Assembly: GCF_002954445.1 (NCBI RefSeq)
Contig: NZ_MQWA01000001.1
Span: 442,221 to 506,220 of the forward strand
Direction: 5' to 3'
Length of the DNA: 64,000 nt
Source of the DNA: Rubritalea profundi
GTDB lineage: Bacteria > Verrucomicrobiota > Verrucomicrobiia > Verrucomicrobiales > Akkermansiaceae
A model generated the notes under the pieces. The model did not search any database and was not told the origin of the DNA. It worked only from the letters and a program-made list of their open reading frames with translations. Made by a program: the position numbers and the translations under genes. Positions within the stretch are counted from its first letter, which is position 1; each line of letters begins with the position of its first letter. Positions 37,367-46,948 of the stretch are shown piece after piece.

Positions 37367-39220
37367 ATGGCTAAGCACAGTCACCCCTACAGAAACCTTT
37401 GGCGAAACGTCTGCACATTTTTTCGGGAAAATGCGCTGGACCCCTTTCCTATTCGCCATTCCTTGTCGGAACTGACTCCGCGCAACATAGGAGCCGACAG
37501 CAAAGCGGCACTCAATGTTGCTTTGCTGACCCTCCCTCAAGGGATGGCCTATGCAGCGATTGCGGAACTGCCTATATACTACGGCATTATTTGCGCGATC
37601 ATTGCTGGCGTTCTAGCACCTATTTTTGCGGGCTCACGCTTCACTATTCTAGGCCCCACCAATGCTACGGCATTCATGGTCTTTAGTTTCTTCGTATCCC
37701 ACCCGGAGGTCGACATGCAGAGCAAGATGCTAATGATGCCGCTCTTAGTATTTATGGTCGGAGCTCTCTCGGTCGCTGGAGCGTATTTTAAAGTAGCGGA
37801 CCTTTTGCAGTACGTCAGCCGCAGTGTGCTGGTCGGCTACATTACTGGTGCAGCCATCCTGATTATGACCAATCAGATGAAGCACATCCTAGGGGTAGCC
37901 GAACCCATGGCTGAGGCTGGCGCTAAAACCTTTTTTTCTATCCTCCATGCGATGGGGTCTTTCTGGCAATCCTACCAATGGCAACCCTTCCTTCTTGGTG
38001 GCTGCACCTTAGCCCTCTACCTTTACATGCAAAAACGGCTTGCAGCCCTCCCCAATTTTGCAATCTGCCTCACTGTCACCACACTGATTACTTACCTACT
38101 AAAAATGTTTGTGCCAGCATTCTCAGAAATTGCCACCTTCACTCCCTTCAATGATTTTTCCTTCTCCCCCAGCCTACCCACCCTCGATTTTGATACTATT
38201 TCTGTACTTTTCGGAGTCGCTTTTGCCATCTCTTTTCTAGCGTCGTTAGAAAACACAGTGATGGGCAAATCACTCGGCTCGCGCAGTGGCGAACGACCTG
38301 ATGTAAACCAAGATATGTTTGCCGTCGGCATGGCCAACCTAGGAGCGTCACTACTCTCACCCATGCCAGCCTCTGGCTCACTCACTCGCTCAGCCCTCAA
38401 TTACGATTCTGGAGCTAAAACCCGCTTCGCCTCAATCTATTGCTCGCTACTCTGCTTGCTCGGTTTTTGGGCACTCGTTGAGCTTCCCATTGTAGAACAT
38501 ATCCCCAAGGCCTCACTCTCAGGCCTCGTCATAGGCATCGCCATCACTCTCATCAAATGGCACCAAATCCGTATCTGCCTCCGTGCCACCCATGATGACG
38601 CCCTCGTCATCATCAGCACCTTTAGCGCCACACTCATCACTCGGCTCGACTACGCTATCTTCGCGGGTGTAGCCCTCTCTATCACACTCTTCTTACGTAA
38701 GGCCTCTAAACCACACCTCATCGAATACGAAGTAAGTGATGAAGGCGACCTGCGAGAACTTGACAAAAAGAAAAATCGCCAAAACCCTGCGATCTCCATC
38801 GTGCACGTCGAAGGCGACCTCTTCTTCGGCGCTGCTGACCTATTCCACACTCAAGTCCAAATCACAGCTTCTGACCCCAACCTCAAAGTCATTATCCTGC
38901 GCCTCAAGAACGCACGCCACCTTGACGCCACCAGCGTCATGGCCCTAGAGAGTCTGGTGAAACACATGCGAGAACAGGGACGCTTCGTGCTCATCTCAGG
39001 AGCGACCAGGGAAGTCTACAAAGTTCTCAAGCTCTCTGGCGCGCTAGAAACTATCCAAGGCGACTGTGACCGTTCTCAAGGCGAAACAAACGTCTTCATT
39101 TATGCACCAAGTAACCCCAATTTATCGACACGTGACGCTCTATTACGTGCTCAGGAGCTACTTGGCACCAAGACTGCGGATATTAAGATCTTTTACGACC
39201 CGTCTCATAAGAAATCGTAA
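37367..39220 (+). CDS. SulP-family inorganic anion transporter
   Basis: 617 residues. Ten to twelve membrane helices beginning with the signature LTLPQGMAYAAIAELPIYYG near residue 52, then a C-terminal STAS domain from about residue 470 (NPAISIVHVEGDLFFGAAD, VMALESLVKHMREQGRFVLI). Members carry sulfate, bicarbonate or related anions; the substrate here is unknown. Lies 12 bases after the LptF/G-type gene and is likely co-transcribed. Confidence 0.92.
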   Translation: MAKHSHPYRNLWRNVCTFFRENALDPFPIRHSLSELTPRNIGADSKAALNVALLTLPQGMAYAAIAELPIYYGIICAIIAGVLAPIFAGSRFTILGPTNATAFMVFSFFVSHPEVDMQSKMLMMPLLVFMVGALSVAGAYFKVADLLQYVSRSVLVGYITGAAILIMTNQMKHILGVAEPMAEAGAKTFFSILHAMGSFWQSYQWQPFLLGGCTLALYLYMQKRLAALPNFAICLTVTTLITYLLKMFVPAFSEIATFTPFNDFSFSPSLPTLDFDTISVLFGVAFAISFLASLENTVMGKSLGSRSGERPDVNQDMFAVGMANLGASLLSPMPASGSLTRSALNYDSGAKTRFASIYCSLLCLLGFWALVELPIVEHIPKASLSGLVIGIAITLIKWHQIRICLRATHDDALVIISTFSATLITRLDYAIFAGVALSITLFLRKASKPHLIEYEVSDEGDLRELDKKKNRQNPAISIVHVEGDLFFGAADLFHTQVQITASDPNLKVIILRLKNARHLDATSVMALESLVKHMREQGRFVLISGATREVYKVLKLSGALETIQGDCDRSQGETNVFIYAPSNPNLSTRDALLRAQELLGTKTADIKIFYDPSHKKS

Positions 39221-39274
39221 TCCTCTCCGCAACTGGGGTATTGCCATCACCACAGCTCCACTTTATAAGTCTTT

Positions 39275-39979
39275 GTGATGTTTCGCCACCCACTGCTTCA
39301 GTCCCTCATATTTAGCTCCCTACTCATTGGCGCTAAAATCCAAGCTGAGGGCGGCAAAATATATCCTCTACTGAAGACCCATTCTGGCCAACAATTCTCA
39401 GAGGTCAAAGTCCTCCAAGTCGAGCCCGACAGCATCACCATCATGCACAAAGACGGCGGTTGCCGACTCAAGGTCGAAGATCTTCCAACTGCTCTCCAGC
39501 AGGAACTTGGCATTAGCTACAACGACTCAGCAATAACCTACCGGGAAAAACGCAACAGCGAGCGCTCAGTCGCTCAGAAATCCGCCCAGATAGCCCATGA
39601 TATCGCAGCCAGAAAACGCCAACGAGCGATGATCTCGCGCATTGTCGAGCAACAGGAGCAAGAACTCTCACAAGTGACCAAAGTCAAAGTTGTTAAAAAA
39701 CATGCTGATGGCTACCTGTGCAAAGTTGTCTCCCCAATCACCATTGATGTAACCCAACAAATCACTACCACACTCGGAGGCAGAAAAACCATCGTCGTGG
39801 GTAAAAAGACCGTTTAACCAAAAGAATTTGAAGCTGAACTCATTTACCTCATTTCAGAAAAGCCCCTTGGGCGCGGAAGAGAGTACGTATTGAGAATTCT
39901 TCACGAAGAACCCTATAGCTACACCCCTGATACAGGGTACACTGCATACATCCAGAGATACAAAGTCATCAAGCAGTGA
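39275..39979 (+). pseudogene. Secreted protein of unknown function with in-frame TAA
   Basis: The track ends this ORF at 39817 (180 codons), but the same frame continues after TAA for another 53 codons without any other stop: EFEAELIYLISEKPLGRG and later DTGYTAYIQRYKVIKQ, to TGA at 39977. The protein has a signal peptide (LIFSSLLIGAKIQA), a short beta-like domain (HSGQQFSEVKVLQVEPDSIT) and a basic helical middle. I do not recognise a named family. Either the full protein is about 234 residues and truncated by one base change, or the tail is dispensable. Confidence 0.6.
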
Positions 39980-40045
39980 GCACAATTCTCCTATTCTTAA
40001 GGAAATTTGGTTGAAAATCGCTCGATCCACATCCAATAGTTTCTC

Positions 40046-40540
40046 ATGAAGTCATCATTAGTCATTGAACTCATCCATCTACCCGAGGAAGGGAAATCCT
40101 TCGAGGGCCAGATTGATCCCGCAATTTACAACCTGCCAAAACACGACGCCCAACCCGTCGGACCACTCCACTATGAACTCCATGCCCAGCGATTTGAAGA
40201 CGAACTTCTAGTCCGTGGATTCATTTCCAGCGCATTTAAATTTAGATGCAACCGAGATAACCAAGAGTTTATCCAAACAATTTCTTTAGACGAATTTGGT
40301 CAATCGTTTGAGATTGAAGAAGGCAACGTAGACCTCACTGAAGCCTTACGGGAAGAGGTTTTGATGAACTTCCCTAGCTACCCAAGATGCGATGAAGCCG
40401 ACGAGCCGCACGTCTGTGAAATAGAAGAACAATATTTAGCAGTAGACAAAGACCCCGATGATGGTGTAGACGAAGCGCCCGAGAGTAACAGTGACGACCA
40501 ATGGGCCGCACTCGATGATTTCAAAAAATTTAAAGACTAA
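40046..40540 (+). CDS. YceD/DUF177 family protein
   Basis: 164 residues, first gene of the widely conserved yceD-rpmF-plsX run. Family pattern: YELHAQRFEDELLVRGFIS, FKFRCNRDNQEF and an acidic NVDLTEALREEVLMNFPSY segment. In plants a homologue is needed for 23S rRNA processing, and in bacteria the role is not settled. The usual pair of cysteines is only partly kept (C in FRCNRD and PRCDEAD). rpmF starts 23 bases downstream. Confidence 0.85.
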   Translation: MKSSLVIELIHLPEEGKSFEGQIDPAIYNLPKHDAQPVGPLHYELHAQRFEDELLVRGFISSAFKFRCNRDNQEFIQTISLDEFGQSFEIEEGNVDLTEALREEVLMNFPSYPRCDEADEPHVCEIEEQYLAVDKDPDDGVDEAPESNSDDQWAALDDFKKFKD

Positions 40541-40563
40541 CCGTCCAATAGAGACCTAAGATT

Positions 40564-40746
40564 ATGGCAGTACCAAAGCGTAGAACATCCAAAAGTAAGC
40601 AAAGAATGCGCCGCGGCGCGAACCGTTGGCATGCGCCTAAACTCCAGACCTGCTCCGAGTGTGGTAGCCGCGTTCCTGGTCACATCGCTTGCCCATCATG
40701 TGGCAACTACGGTGGCCGTCAGGTTCTCGAAGTTGACTCTCTTTAA
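40564..40746 (+). CDS. rpmF: 50S ribosomal protein L32
   Basis: 60 residues, standard length. AVPKRRTSKSKQRMRRG opens the protein; the zinc ribbon has CSECG and CPSCGNYG with all four cysteines, so this is the zinc-binding form. Confidence 0.96.
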   Translation: MAVPKRRTSKSKQRMRRGANRWHAPKLQTCSECGSRVPGHIACPSCGNYGGRQVLEVDSL

Positions 40747-40790
40747 TTAGGCCTCGTGCAATAATCGCACGACCACCTGAAACTTTTCAA

Positions 40791-40826
40791 AAACGTGCTG
40801 TAGTATCATTTACCGCACGTTTTTTT
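40791..40826 (+). terminator. Terminator between rpmF and plsX
   Basis: AAACGTGC and GCACGTTTTTTT, loop about 19 bases. A second short GTGC/GCAC hairpin lies at 40754. It would separate the ribosomal gene from plsX or act as a partial attenuator. Confidence 0.75.
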
Positions 40827-40861
40827 CGTGTCCAAACCAAACTAATACATACAGAATAGTC

Positions 40862-41881
40862 ATGAAGATTGCATTGGATGCCATGGGCGGAGATAAAGCC
40901 CCGCTCGTCAACATTATCGGCGCTAAAGACGCCCTCGCACTCTATCCAAAGATTGAAAAAATATTTCTCGTCGGTGACGAGGAAACCCTCAAGGCTGAAT
41001 GCGCTAAACATCAATTCAAGGACACACGAGTCGAGATTATCCATGCACCTGACGTTGTTGAAATGCATGAGTCCGGAGCTAAAACGCTCCGTTCAAAGAA
41101 AAAGTCCTCTATAGCCGTCGCTACAGAACTAGTGAAACAAGGTGAAGCCGATGCTGTCGTGAGTGCCGGAAACACCGGTGCAGCTGTCGCGACTGCCACC
41201 CTAAAGCTCAGAACTCTCAAAGGAGTCGAGCGAGCCGGCATAGCATCTCCAATGCCCAACGAACACGGCGTCTGCAACCTGCTCGATGCTGGAGCCAATC
41301 CTGAAGCCACAGCCAAACACCTCGTCGCCTACGCTTTTATGGGAGCCATTTATTCTAAGCACGTGATGGGCGTAAAAAGCCCCGTTGTAGGTCTTATGTG
41401 CAATGGCGAAGAAAACGAAAAAGGTAACAGTCTGACAAAAGAAACCTTTGCTCTACTCAAAGAATTAGAAGCAAGCGGCAAATGCCCATTCACTTTCAAA
41501 GGAAACGTTGAAGGTCATGATCTGTTTGAAACCAAACTCGATGTCGCGCTCTGCGATGGCTTCACAGGAAACATCATTCTAAAGTCATGCGAAGCTACAG
41601 CTAAAGCCATGTCCAAATGGCTCAAACTCGAATTCAAGCGTAACCCATTCCGAGTCCTCGGAGCGGCAATGTCACGTGGGGTTTTCAAGGCTGTAAAACA
41701 ACGTTCATCCTATGAATCCTATGGCGGCAGCCCACTCTTAGGAGTGAACGGAGTCTGTATCATCGCTCATGGCGGCTCCTCAGCACTCGCTATGCAGAAC
41801 GCGATTCGAGTGGCCATGGAAACTGTGGAACAAAGCGTCAACCCACACATCGAAGAAGCTCTCGCAGCATTAAGCGAGTAA
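40862..41881 (+). CDS. plsX: Phosphate acyltransferase PlsX
   Basis: 339 residues. Starts MKIALDAMGGDKAP, the hallmark of PlsX; AVVSAGNTGAAVATATLKL near residue 95; DALCDGFTGN-like VALCDGFTGNIILKS near residue 230; and GGSPLLGVNGVCIIAHG near residue 280. It makes acyl-phosphate from acyl-ACP for phospholipid synthesis. Confidence 0.96.
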   Translation: MKIALDAMGGDKAPLVNIIGAKDALALYPKIEKIFLVGDEETLKAECAKHQFKDTRVEIIHAPDVVEMHESGAKTLRSKKKSSIAVATELVKQGEADAVVSAGNTGAAVATATLKLRTLKGVERAGIASPMPNEHGVCNLLDAGANPEATAKHLVAYAFMGAIYSKHVMGVKSPVVGLMCNGEENEKGNSLTKETFALLKELEASGKCPFTFKGNVEGHDLFETKLDVALCDGFTGNIILKSCEATAKAMSKWLKLEFKRNPFRVLGAAMSRGVFKAVKQRSSYESYGGSPLLGVNGVCIIAHGGSSALAMQNAIRVAMETVEQSVNPHIEEALAALSE

Positions 41882-42004
41882 ACCTCTTCAAGATCCTTTT
41901 CACTAAAACTAAGTGAACTACCTGTTCACTTGGAGTTTTCATAAGGAATAATGACTCGCATTGTAATATACGCGGCCCAATTTAGCCACTAACATCTAAA
42001 AACT

Positions 42005-42961
42005 ATGTCAAATAAACTAAGCAGCCTCAAAGGCTATACCACCATCGTTGCCGACACTGGTGATTTCCAGTCCATCAATGAATACCAACCTCAAGATGCC
42101 ACCACAAACCCTTCACTCATCCTCAAGGCTAGTCAGCAGGACGAGTACCAATACATTCTTGATCAGGCGATCAAGGAGCACACGGACTCACCACTCAAGG
42201 GTCCTGCACTCACGGAATCCATCATCGATCGACTCCTCATTCTCTTTGGCTTAGAAATCCTTAAAGTAGTTCCAGGTCGCGTCTCAACAGAAGTTGATGC
42301 CCGCCTCTCCTTCGACACCGCTAGCACTGTAGCCAAAGCAAAACAACTCATAGCAAGCTACGAAGCAGCAGGTATCAGCCGAGAGCGCATCTTGATCAAA
42401 ATCGCTTCTACTTGGGAAGGCATCAAGGCTGCTGAAGAGCTCGAGAAAGAAGGCATTCGTTGCAATCTCACTCTGCTATTCTCAATGGCGCAAGCCGTTG
42501 CCTGCGCCGAGGCAAACGTCCAACTCATCTCACCTTTCGTTGGCCGCATTTACGATTGGTACAAGGCAAAAAATGGCATCGACTACACTGGGGCTGAAGA
42601 CCCTGGAGTGATCTCTGTCACTCAGATCTTCCATTACTACAAACAGTTTGGCTACAAAACTGAGATCATGGGTGCCTCGTTCCGAAATGTTAGCCAAATC
42701 ATCGAACTCTCCGGTTGTGATTTACTCACAATTAGTCCCGGCCTCCTCCAGCAACTCCAAGACACAACTGGTGAGGTTGAGCTCAAACTCAGCAAAGCAA
42801 ACGCAGATGCTAACCAAATCGAAAGAATCTCTCTCGATGAAAAGGGCTTCCGCTTCATGCTCAACGAAGACGCTATGGCTACAGAAAAAACAGCAGAAGG
42901 CATCCGCCAATTCTCCGCTGACATTGTTAAACTAGAAGACTTGATCTCAGCTCGCATCTAG
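42005..42961 (+). CDS. tal: Transaldolase (TalA/TalB type)
   Basis: 318 residues, the length of subfamily 1. [12 protein letters not shown] near residue 31; [20 protein letters not shown] with the Schiff-base lysine near residue 132; [31 protein letters not shown]. It transfers dihydroxyacetone units in the non-oxidative pentose phosphate pathway. Confidence 0.96.
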   Translation: MSNKLSSLKGYTTIVADTGDFQSINEYQPQDATTNPSLILKASQQDEYQYILDQAIKEHTDSPLKGPALTESIIDRLLILFGLEILKVVPGRVSTEVDARLSFDTASTVAKAKQLIASYEAAGISRERILIKIASTWEGIKAAEELEKEGIRCNLTLLFSMAQAVACAEANVQLISPFVGRIYDWYKAKNGIDYTGAEDPGVISVTQIFHYYKQFGYKTEIMGASFRNVSQIIELSGCDLLTISPGLLQQLQDTTGEVELKLSKANADANQIERISLDEKGFRFMLNEDAMATEKTAEGIRQFSADIVKLEDLISARI

Positions 42962-42984
42962 GCGACCTATTTGGGCATAAAACA

Positions 42985-43752
42985 ATGGCTTTCTACTGTA
43001 TCGGCGACATTCACGGGAAATTCCCCGAACTAGCTCAAGTTCTCTCTGAACTCCCAATCGGAGCTCAAATGGTCTGTGTTGGAGACATTGGATTAGGATT
43101 CAGTGACTCTCAATCACCTGAATGCCTAGTCGAAGTCGATACTGTAGCATCGTTACGCGGCCAGAAAGTCTGGCTTATTCGAGGCAACCACGACGACCCA
43201 GACATTTGGCTTCGCCGTCGCTCAGAGTGGAATGCAGCACTCCAGAGCGTCCGCATTCCTGCAGATATCCACCGCATGAAGGTAGACAACATCCACGTCA
43301 TGATGGTCGGTGGAGGCACCTCACTAGACCGCAGTCACCCAGATCGCGTGGAAGGCCAAACTTGGTGGAAGAATGAAGGAGTCTCAACTGCGGCACCAAA
43401 ACAAGTAGAGCTCATGGTCGAGGCCTATGGCAGAGCTGACATCTTGATCACCCACGCTGGAGCGAGTGAAGCCATGCCATCGCTCGAGCGCGACAAGGAA
43501 ACTTTCGACCATTACGCTGATGTAGACCCGACACTCGCCGCCGAAGTCAAAGCTGAGCGCGAACTACTCTCACAGATAGTCCAAGCCAGCCAAACGAGCA
43601 CTACCGCCTTTGGCCACTACCACGTCAGCCTAGAGAGCAATAATGGCCCCATCCGCTATCGATGCTGTGCCGAACTCGAAGCCTGGCAGTACGCCAAACG
43701 CAGCGTCTTACCCCAGCTTCCTAGTTTAGGCGAATCGGCTACTTTTTCTTAA
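42985..43752 (+). CDS. Metallophosphoesterase
   Basis: 255-residue calcineurin-like phosphoesterase. Motifs in order: GDIHG near residue 9, VGDIGLG near 36, GNHDD near 66, ITHAGAS near 151, and FGHYHVS near 212, all metal ligands present. Substrate not determined. Its 3' end overlaps the convergent RND pump gene by 14 bases. Confidence 0.85.
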   Translation: MAFYCIGDIHGKFPELAQVLSELPIGAQMVCVGDIGLGFSDSQSPECLVEVDTVASLRGQKVWLIRGNHDDPDIWLRRRSEWNAALQSVRIPADIHRMKVDNIHVMMVGGGTSLDRSHPDRVEGQTWWKNEGVSTAAPKQVELMVEAYGRADILITHAGASEAMPSLERDKETFDHYADVDPTLAAEVKAERELLSQIVQASQTSTTAFGHYHVSLESNNGPIRYRCCAELEAWQYAKRSVLPQLPSLGESATFS

Positions 43753-46700
43753 AGAGTACCCACGAGCCAAATTTCTTCATATCCTCGAGCATCAAGTAAA
43801 CGCTCGGTACTAGGATGAGTGTGATCGCCGTGGCAAAGAGAATACCAAAGCCTAAGGACACGGCCATTGGAATTAGGAACTTCGCCTGCATATCTGTCTC
43901 GGTAAGCATTGGCATCAAACCGGCAAAAGTAGTCAAAGAGGTCAGCAAGATAGGCCTAAAGCGGCGCGCTCCAGCATTCCATACAGCGTCCATCACCCCA
44001 CCATCATCTTTTCGATGACGGTTGGTGTATTCCACCAACACGAGTGAGTCATTCACAACCACTCCTGAAAGCGCCACAATCCCGCACAGAGACATGATGC
44101 TCAGTTCCATTCCTAGCAGCACGTGACCGCCGACAGCCCCCACTATTCCAAACGGAATGACTGACATCACGATCAAGGGCTGGCTGTAGCTCTTGAGCGG
44201 TATTGCCAACAAGATGTAGATCATCAAAATTGCAAAGATGAATTTTTGCCCCATCTCCTTGATACTGGTATTCTGATCCTCTTGCTCGCCTCGGTACCCC
44301 CAGGTTACTCCAGGGAATTTCGCTTGCAGCGACCCGAGGACACTTTCATTGAAAGTCGCAACCACGGTATTGGCATTAGCTCCAGAAGTCTTATCAATAT
44401 CTGCAGCAATCGTCAGCGATCGTTGACCGTCGACTCGGTTGATCGAGGACAAGCCACGGTAGGGCTCACCAGCGATCACCTGCTTGATCGGCACTTCATC
44501 TCCAGCGGGAGAAATCAGACGAATTTCTTCGAGAGTTTCCAGCGATTTGCGTTCATGCTCAGGATAGCGCACCATCACCTTGACCTCATCACGGCCCCGC
44601 TGAATCCTCTGCACTTCATCCCCAAAAAACGAAGAACGTAGCTGCTGTGAGACATTGGCGACGGTAAACCCCAGAGCCTTTCCAGAATCCGTTAGGTCAT
44701 CACGATGATAAACCATCTCAGCCTTACCCATCCGCCAGTTAGTACTGATATCGGTGACCCCACTCATATTCGCCAGTCCATCGGTGATATAGTCAGACGC
44801 TTGTTTGAGCTCGGCGAGATTTTTACCAGTGATTTCAATGTCTATCGCATTGCCGCCACTATTGGTTTCTTGCTTAAAGGAAAGCTCTACAACTCCTGGA
44901 ATTCGCCCAATCTCTTTACGCCAAGCTGAGATCACTTCACCGCCATTCCACTCGCGCTCAGATGCAGGAATGAGCTCCAGCGTAATTTCTCCCAAATGGC
45001 TATTTACCGAGTCGCTGTTAGGAGTAAATCCTGACTGGAAAGGCTGCGTCCCAGCACTTGCTAGATAGTGAGAAATCACACTTTTTCCATCGTAGCCTTT
45101 AAACTCTTCACCCACTTTTCGAGCCGCAGCTTCTATTCTTTCAATCGCATCGTCAGTAGTCTCAAAGTTCACTCCCACAGGCATGATCAACTTCGCGGAG
45201 ATCACATCGCCCTCGACTTTAGGCATGAACTCGAACGGCACACGGCCACTCCCCACCATCCCCACAGTAACTAACAACACCGCTACGAAGCAGGACCACA
45301 CCACCCAACGTGAGTGCAGCACCACGCGTAGAGCTGGACGATAGCAACGCTCTATAAACCATTCTAGACCATCGGCAATCCAGTGCTGGAGCCGAGTGAT
45401 CGGTCCATGGCTCTTATTGGCATCCCGCGACTTCAGCATCGCCAAATGCGCTGGCAGAACAAACTTCGACTGGATCAACGAAAAGAACAATACCGGGATA
45501 ACCACCATTGGTATGTTCGGCCAAATTTTTCCACTGACACCACTCAGCCCAAGCATCGGCGTGAAAGCGGCCATAGTCGTTAGCACCCCGAATGTCACCA
45601 CCACTCCCACCTCGTGGGTACCCTTCCAAGAAGCTTCTCGTGGATCTTCTCCACTACGAATGCGACTATACACATTCTCGCCGACCACAATGGCGTCATC
45701 CACCACAATACCTAACACTAATATAAAGGCAAAGAGTGAGATCATATTCACACTCACACCGAGTTCAGGCATCAGCCAAATTCCACCAGCAAATGAAACG
45801 GGAATACCTATCGCCACCAAGGCCGCCAACGAAGGCCTCAGGAAGAGAGCCAACACTATGAAAACTAGCAGTAGCCCCCAGCCACCATTGCGGCCTAACA
45901 AGGACAAGCGACCACCCAGCATTTTACTCTGATCATTCCACAACTCCAAGCTCACACCTGGTGGCAACTCGGACGGCGCGACATTCTCAATATAGTCGCG
46001 CACCCCTTTTGCCAAAAGCATCGTATCCTGCTCACCGGTACGGAATACATTTACCAAAGCTGCATTGCGCCCATCAAATCGGGCCTTTAGATCTACATCC
46101 TCAAAGCCGTCAATCACAGTGGCGATTTCACCCAACTTGAGCTGTTCGCCGGTACTATTATTGACGATGACTATCTCTTTAAAATCCTCAGCGTTGGAGA
46201 CCTTGCCCATTACTCTAACAACGACTTCACCACCACGCTCCCGCACACTACCAGCTGGCAGGTCGATTGAGGCATCTCGTAGGGCATCCGCTATCCCGGA
46301 AAGGCTTAGACCATGGCGACGCAGCACCTCGTCTGGAACCTCTATTGAAATCTCATACGGTCGCACATTAGCCAATGACGCTTTCGTGATTTTCGGCTTA
46401 CCTCTGAAGGTTTGATCTAACCGCTCAAAAATATCATCAGGCTCTCCAGCCTGATAATTAAGCAATCCATCAAGGACTGTCTGAGCAATTTCTCGCAGAG
46501 TCTTTTCATCGACATCTGCGCTCACCGCCACGCTCATCACCTGATAGGACAACAGTAATTCTTCAACGATCGGCTTTTCCGCCTCCTCGGGAAAATTGCT
46601 TATAGCATCGACACGACTTTTCACATCGTCCATCACATTGCGCACATCATAGCCAGTCTCAACCTCCACTGTAAGACCACCGCGTCCCTCAGTCGCAGTC

Positions 46701-46948
46701 GAGGTGTAACGCTTGATCCCATCCACATCGGCAATGGCATCCTCCAGTGGCAACAAAATACCATCCTCCACTTCTTCTGGTGTAGCATTTGGAAACGGAA
46801 CAGAGATGGTGACAGCATCCAAGCTAGTCTCGGGGAAAACCTCCTTCTTCAACTTAAACCAAGTTGAAATTCCGGCCACCAACACCACCAGCATCAGAAA
46901 GTTACCGGCCACGTGATTGCGGCTAAACCATTTGATCATTCCACCCAT
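43739..46948 (-). CDS. RND efflux pump, HAE/AcrB-like
   Basis: 1069 residues, usual RND length, about 12 membrane helices in the 1+5+1+5 order with two large periplasmic loops. Helix 1 is in NFLMLVVLVAGIST; the RND core motif VDDAIVVGENVYSR (helix 4 region) near residue 417 carries the Asp-Asp pair of proton relay. It exports drugs or other compounds with the adaptor and outer-membrane factor in the same operon. Start may be the Met at 46939, three codons in. Overlaps adaptor stop by one base (TGATG). Confidence 0.93.
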   Translation of the reverse strand: MGGMIKWFSRNHVAGNFLMLVVLVAGISTWFKLKKEVFPETSLDAVTISVPFPNATPEEVEDGILLPLEDAIADVDGIKRYTSTATEGRGGLTVEVETGYDVRNVMDDVKSRVDAISNFPEEAEKPIVEELLLSYQVMSVAVSADVDEKTLREIAQTVLDGLLNYQAGEPDDIFERLDQTFRGKPKITKASLANVRPYEISIEVPDEVLRRHGLSLSGIADALRDASIDLPAGSVRERGGEVVVRVMGKVSNAEDFKEIVIVNNSTGEQLKLGEIATVIDGFEDVDLKARFDGRNAALVNVFRTGEQDTMLLAKGVRDYIENVAPSELPPGVSLELWNDQSKMLGGRLSLLGRNGGWGLLLVFIVLALFLRPSLAALVAIGIPVSFAGGIWLMPELGVSVNMISLFAFILVLGIVVDDAIVVGENVYSRIRSGEDPREASWKGTHEVGVVVTFGVLTTMAAFTPMLGLSGVSGKIWPNIPMVVIPVLFFSLIQSKFVLPAHLAMLKSRDANKSHGPITRLQHWIADGLEWFIERCYRPALRVVLHSRWVVWSCFVAVLLVTVGMVGSGRVPFEFMPKVEGDVISAKLIMPVGVNFETTDDAIERIEAAARKVGEEFKGYDGKSVISHYLASAGTQPFQSGFTPNSDSVNSHLGEITLELIPASEREWNGGEVISAWRKEIGRIPGVVELSFKQETNSGGNAIDIEITGKNLAELKQASDYITDGLANMSGVTDISTNWRMGKAEMVYHRDDLTDSGKALGFTVANVSQQLRSSFFGDEVQRIQRGRDEVKVMVRYPEHERKSLETLEEIRLISPAGDEVPIKQVIAGEPYRGLSSINRVDGQRSLTIAADIDKTSGANANTVVATFNESVLGSLQAKFPGVTWGYRGEQEDQNTSIKEMGQKFIFAILMIYILLAIPLKSYSQPLIVMSVIPFGIVGAVGGHVLLGMELSIMSLCGIVALSGVVVNDSLVLVEYTNRHRKDDGGVMDAVWNAGARRFRPILLTSLTTFAGLMPMLTETDMQAKFLIPMAVSLGFGILFATAITLILVPSVYLMLEDMKKFGSWVLFKKK

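Noticed and set aside
1-39979. Genetic code change or stop recoding to explain several in-frame stops
   Set aside because: TAA, TGA and TAG are all involved and most genes end normally with each of these stops.
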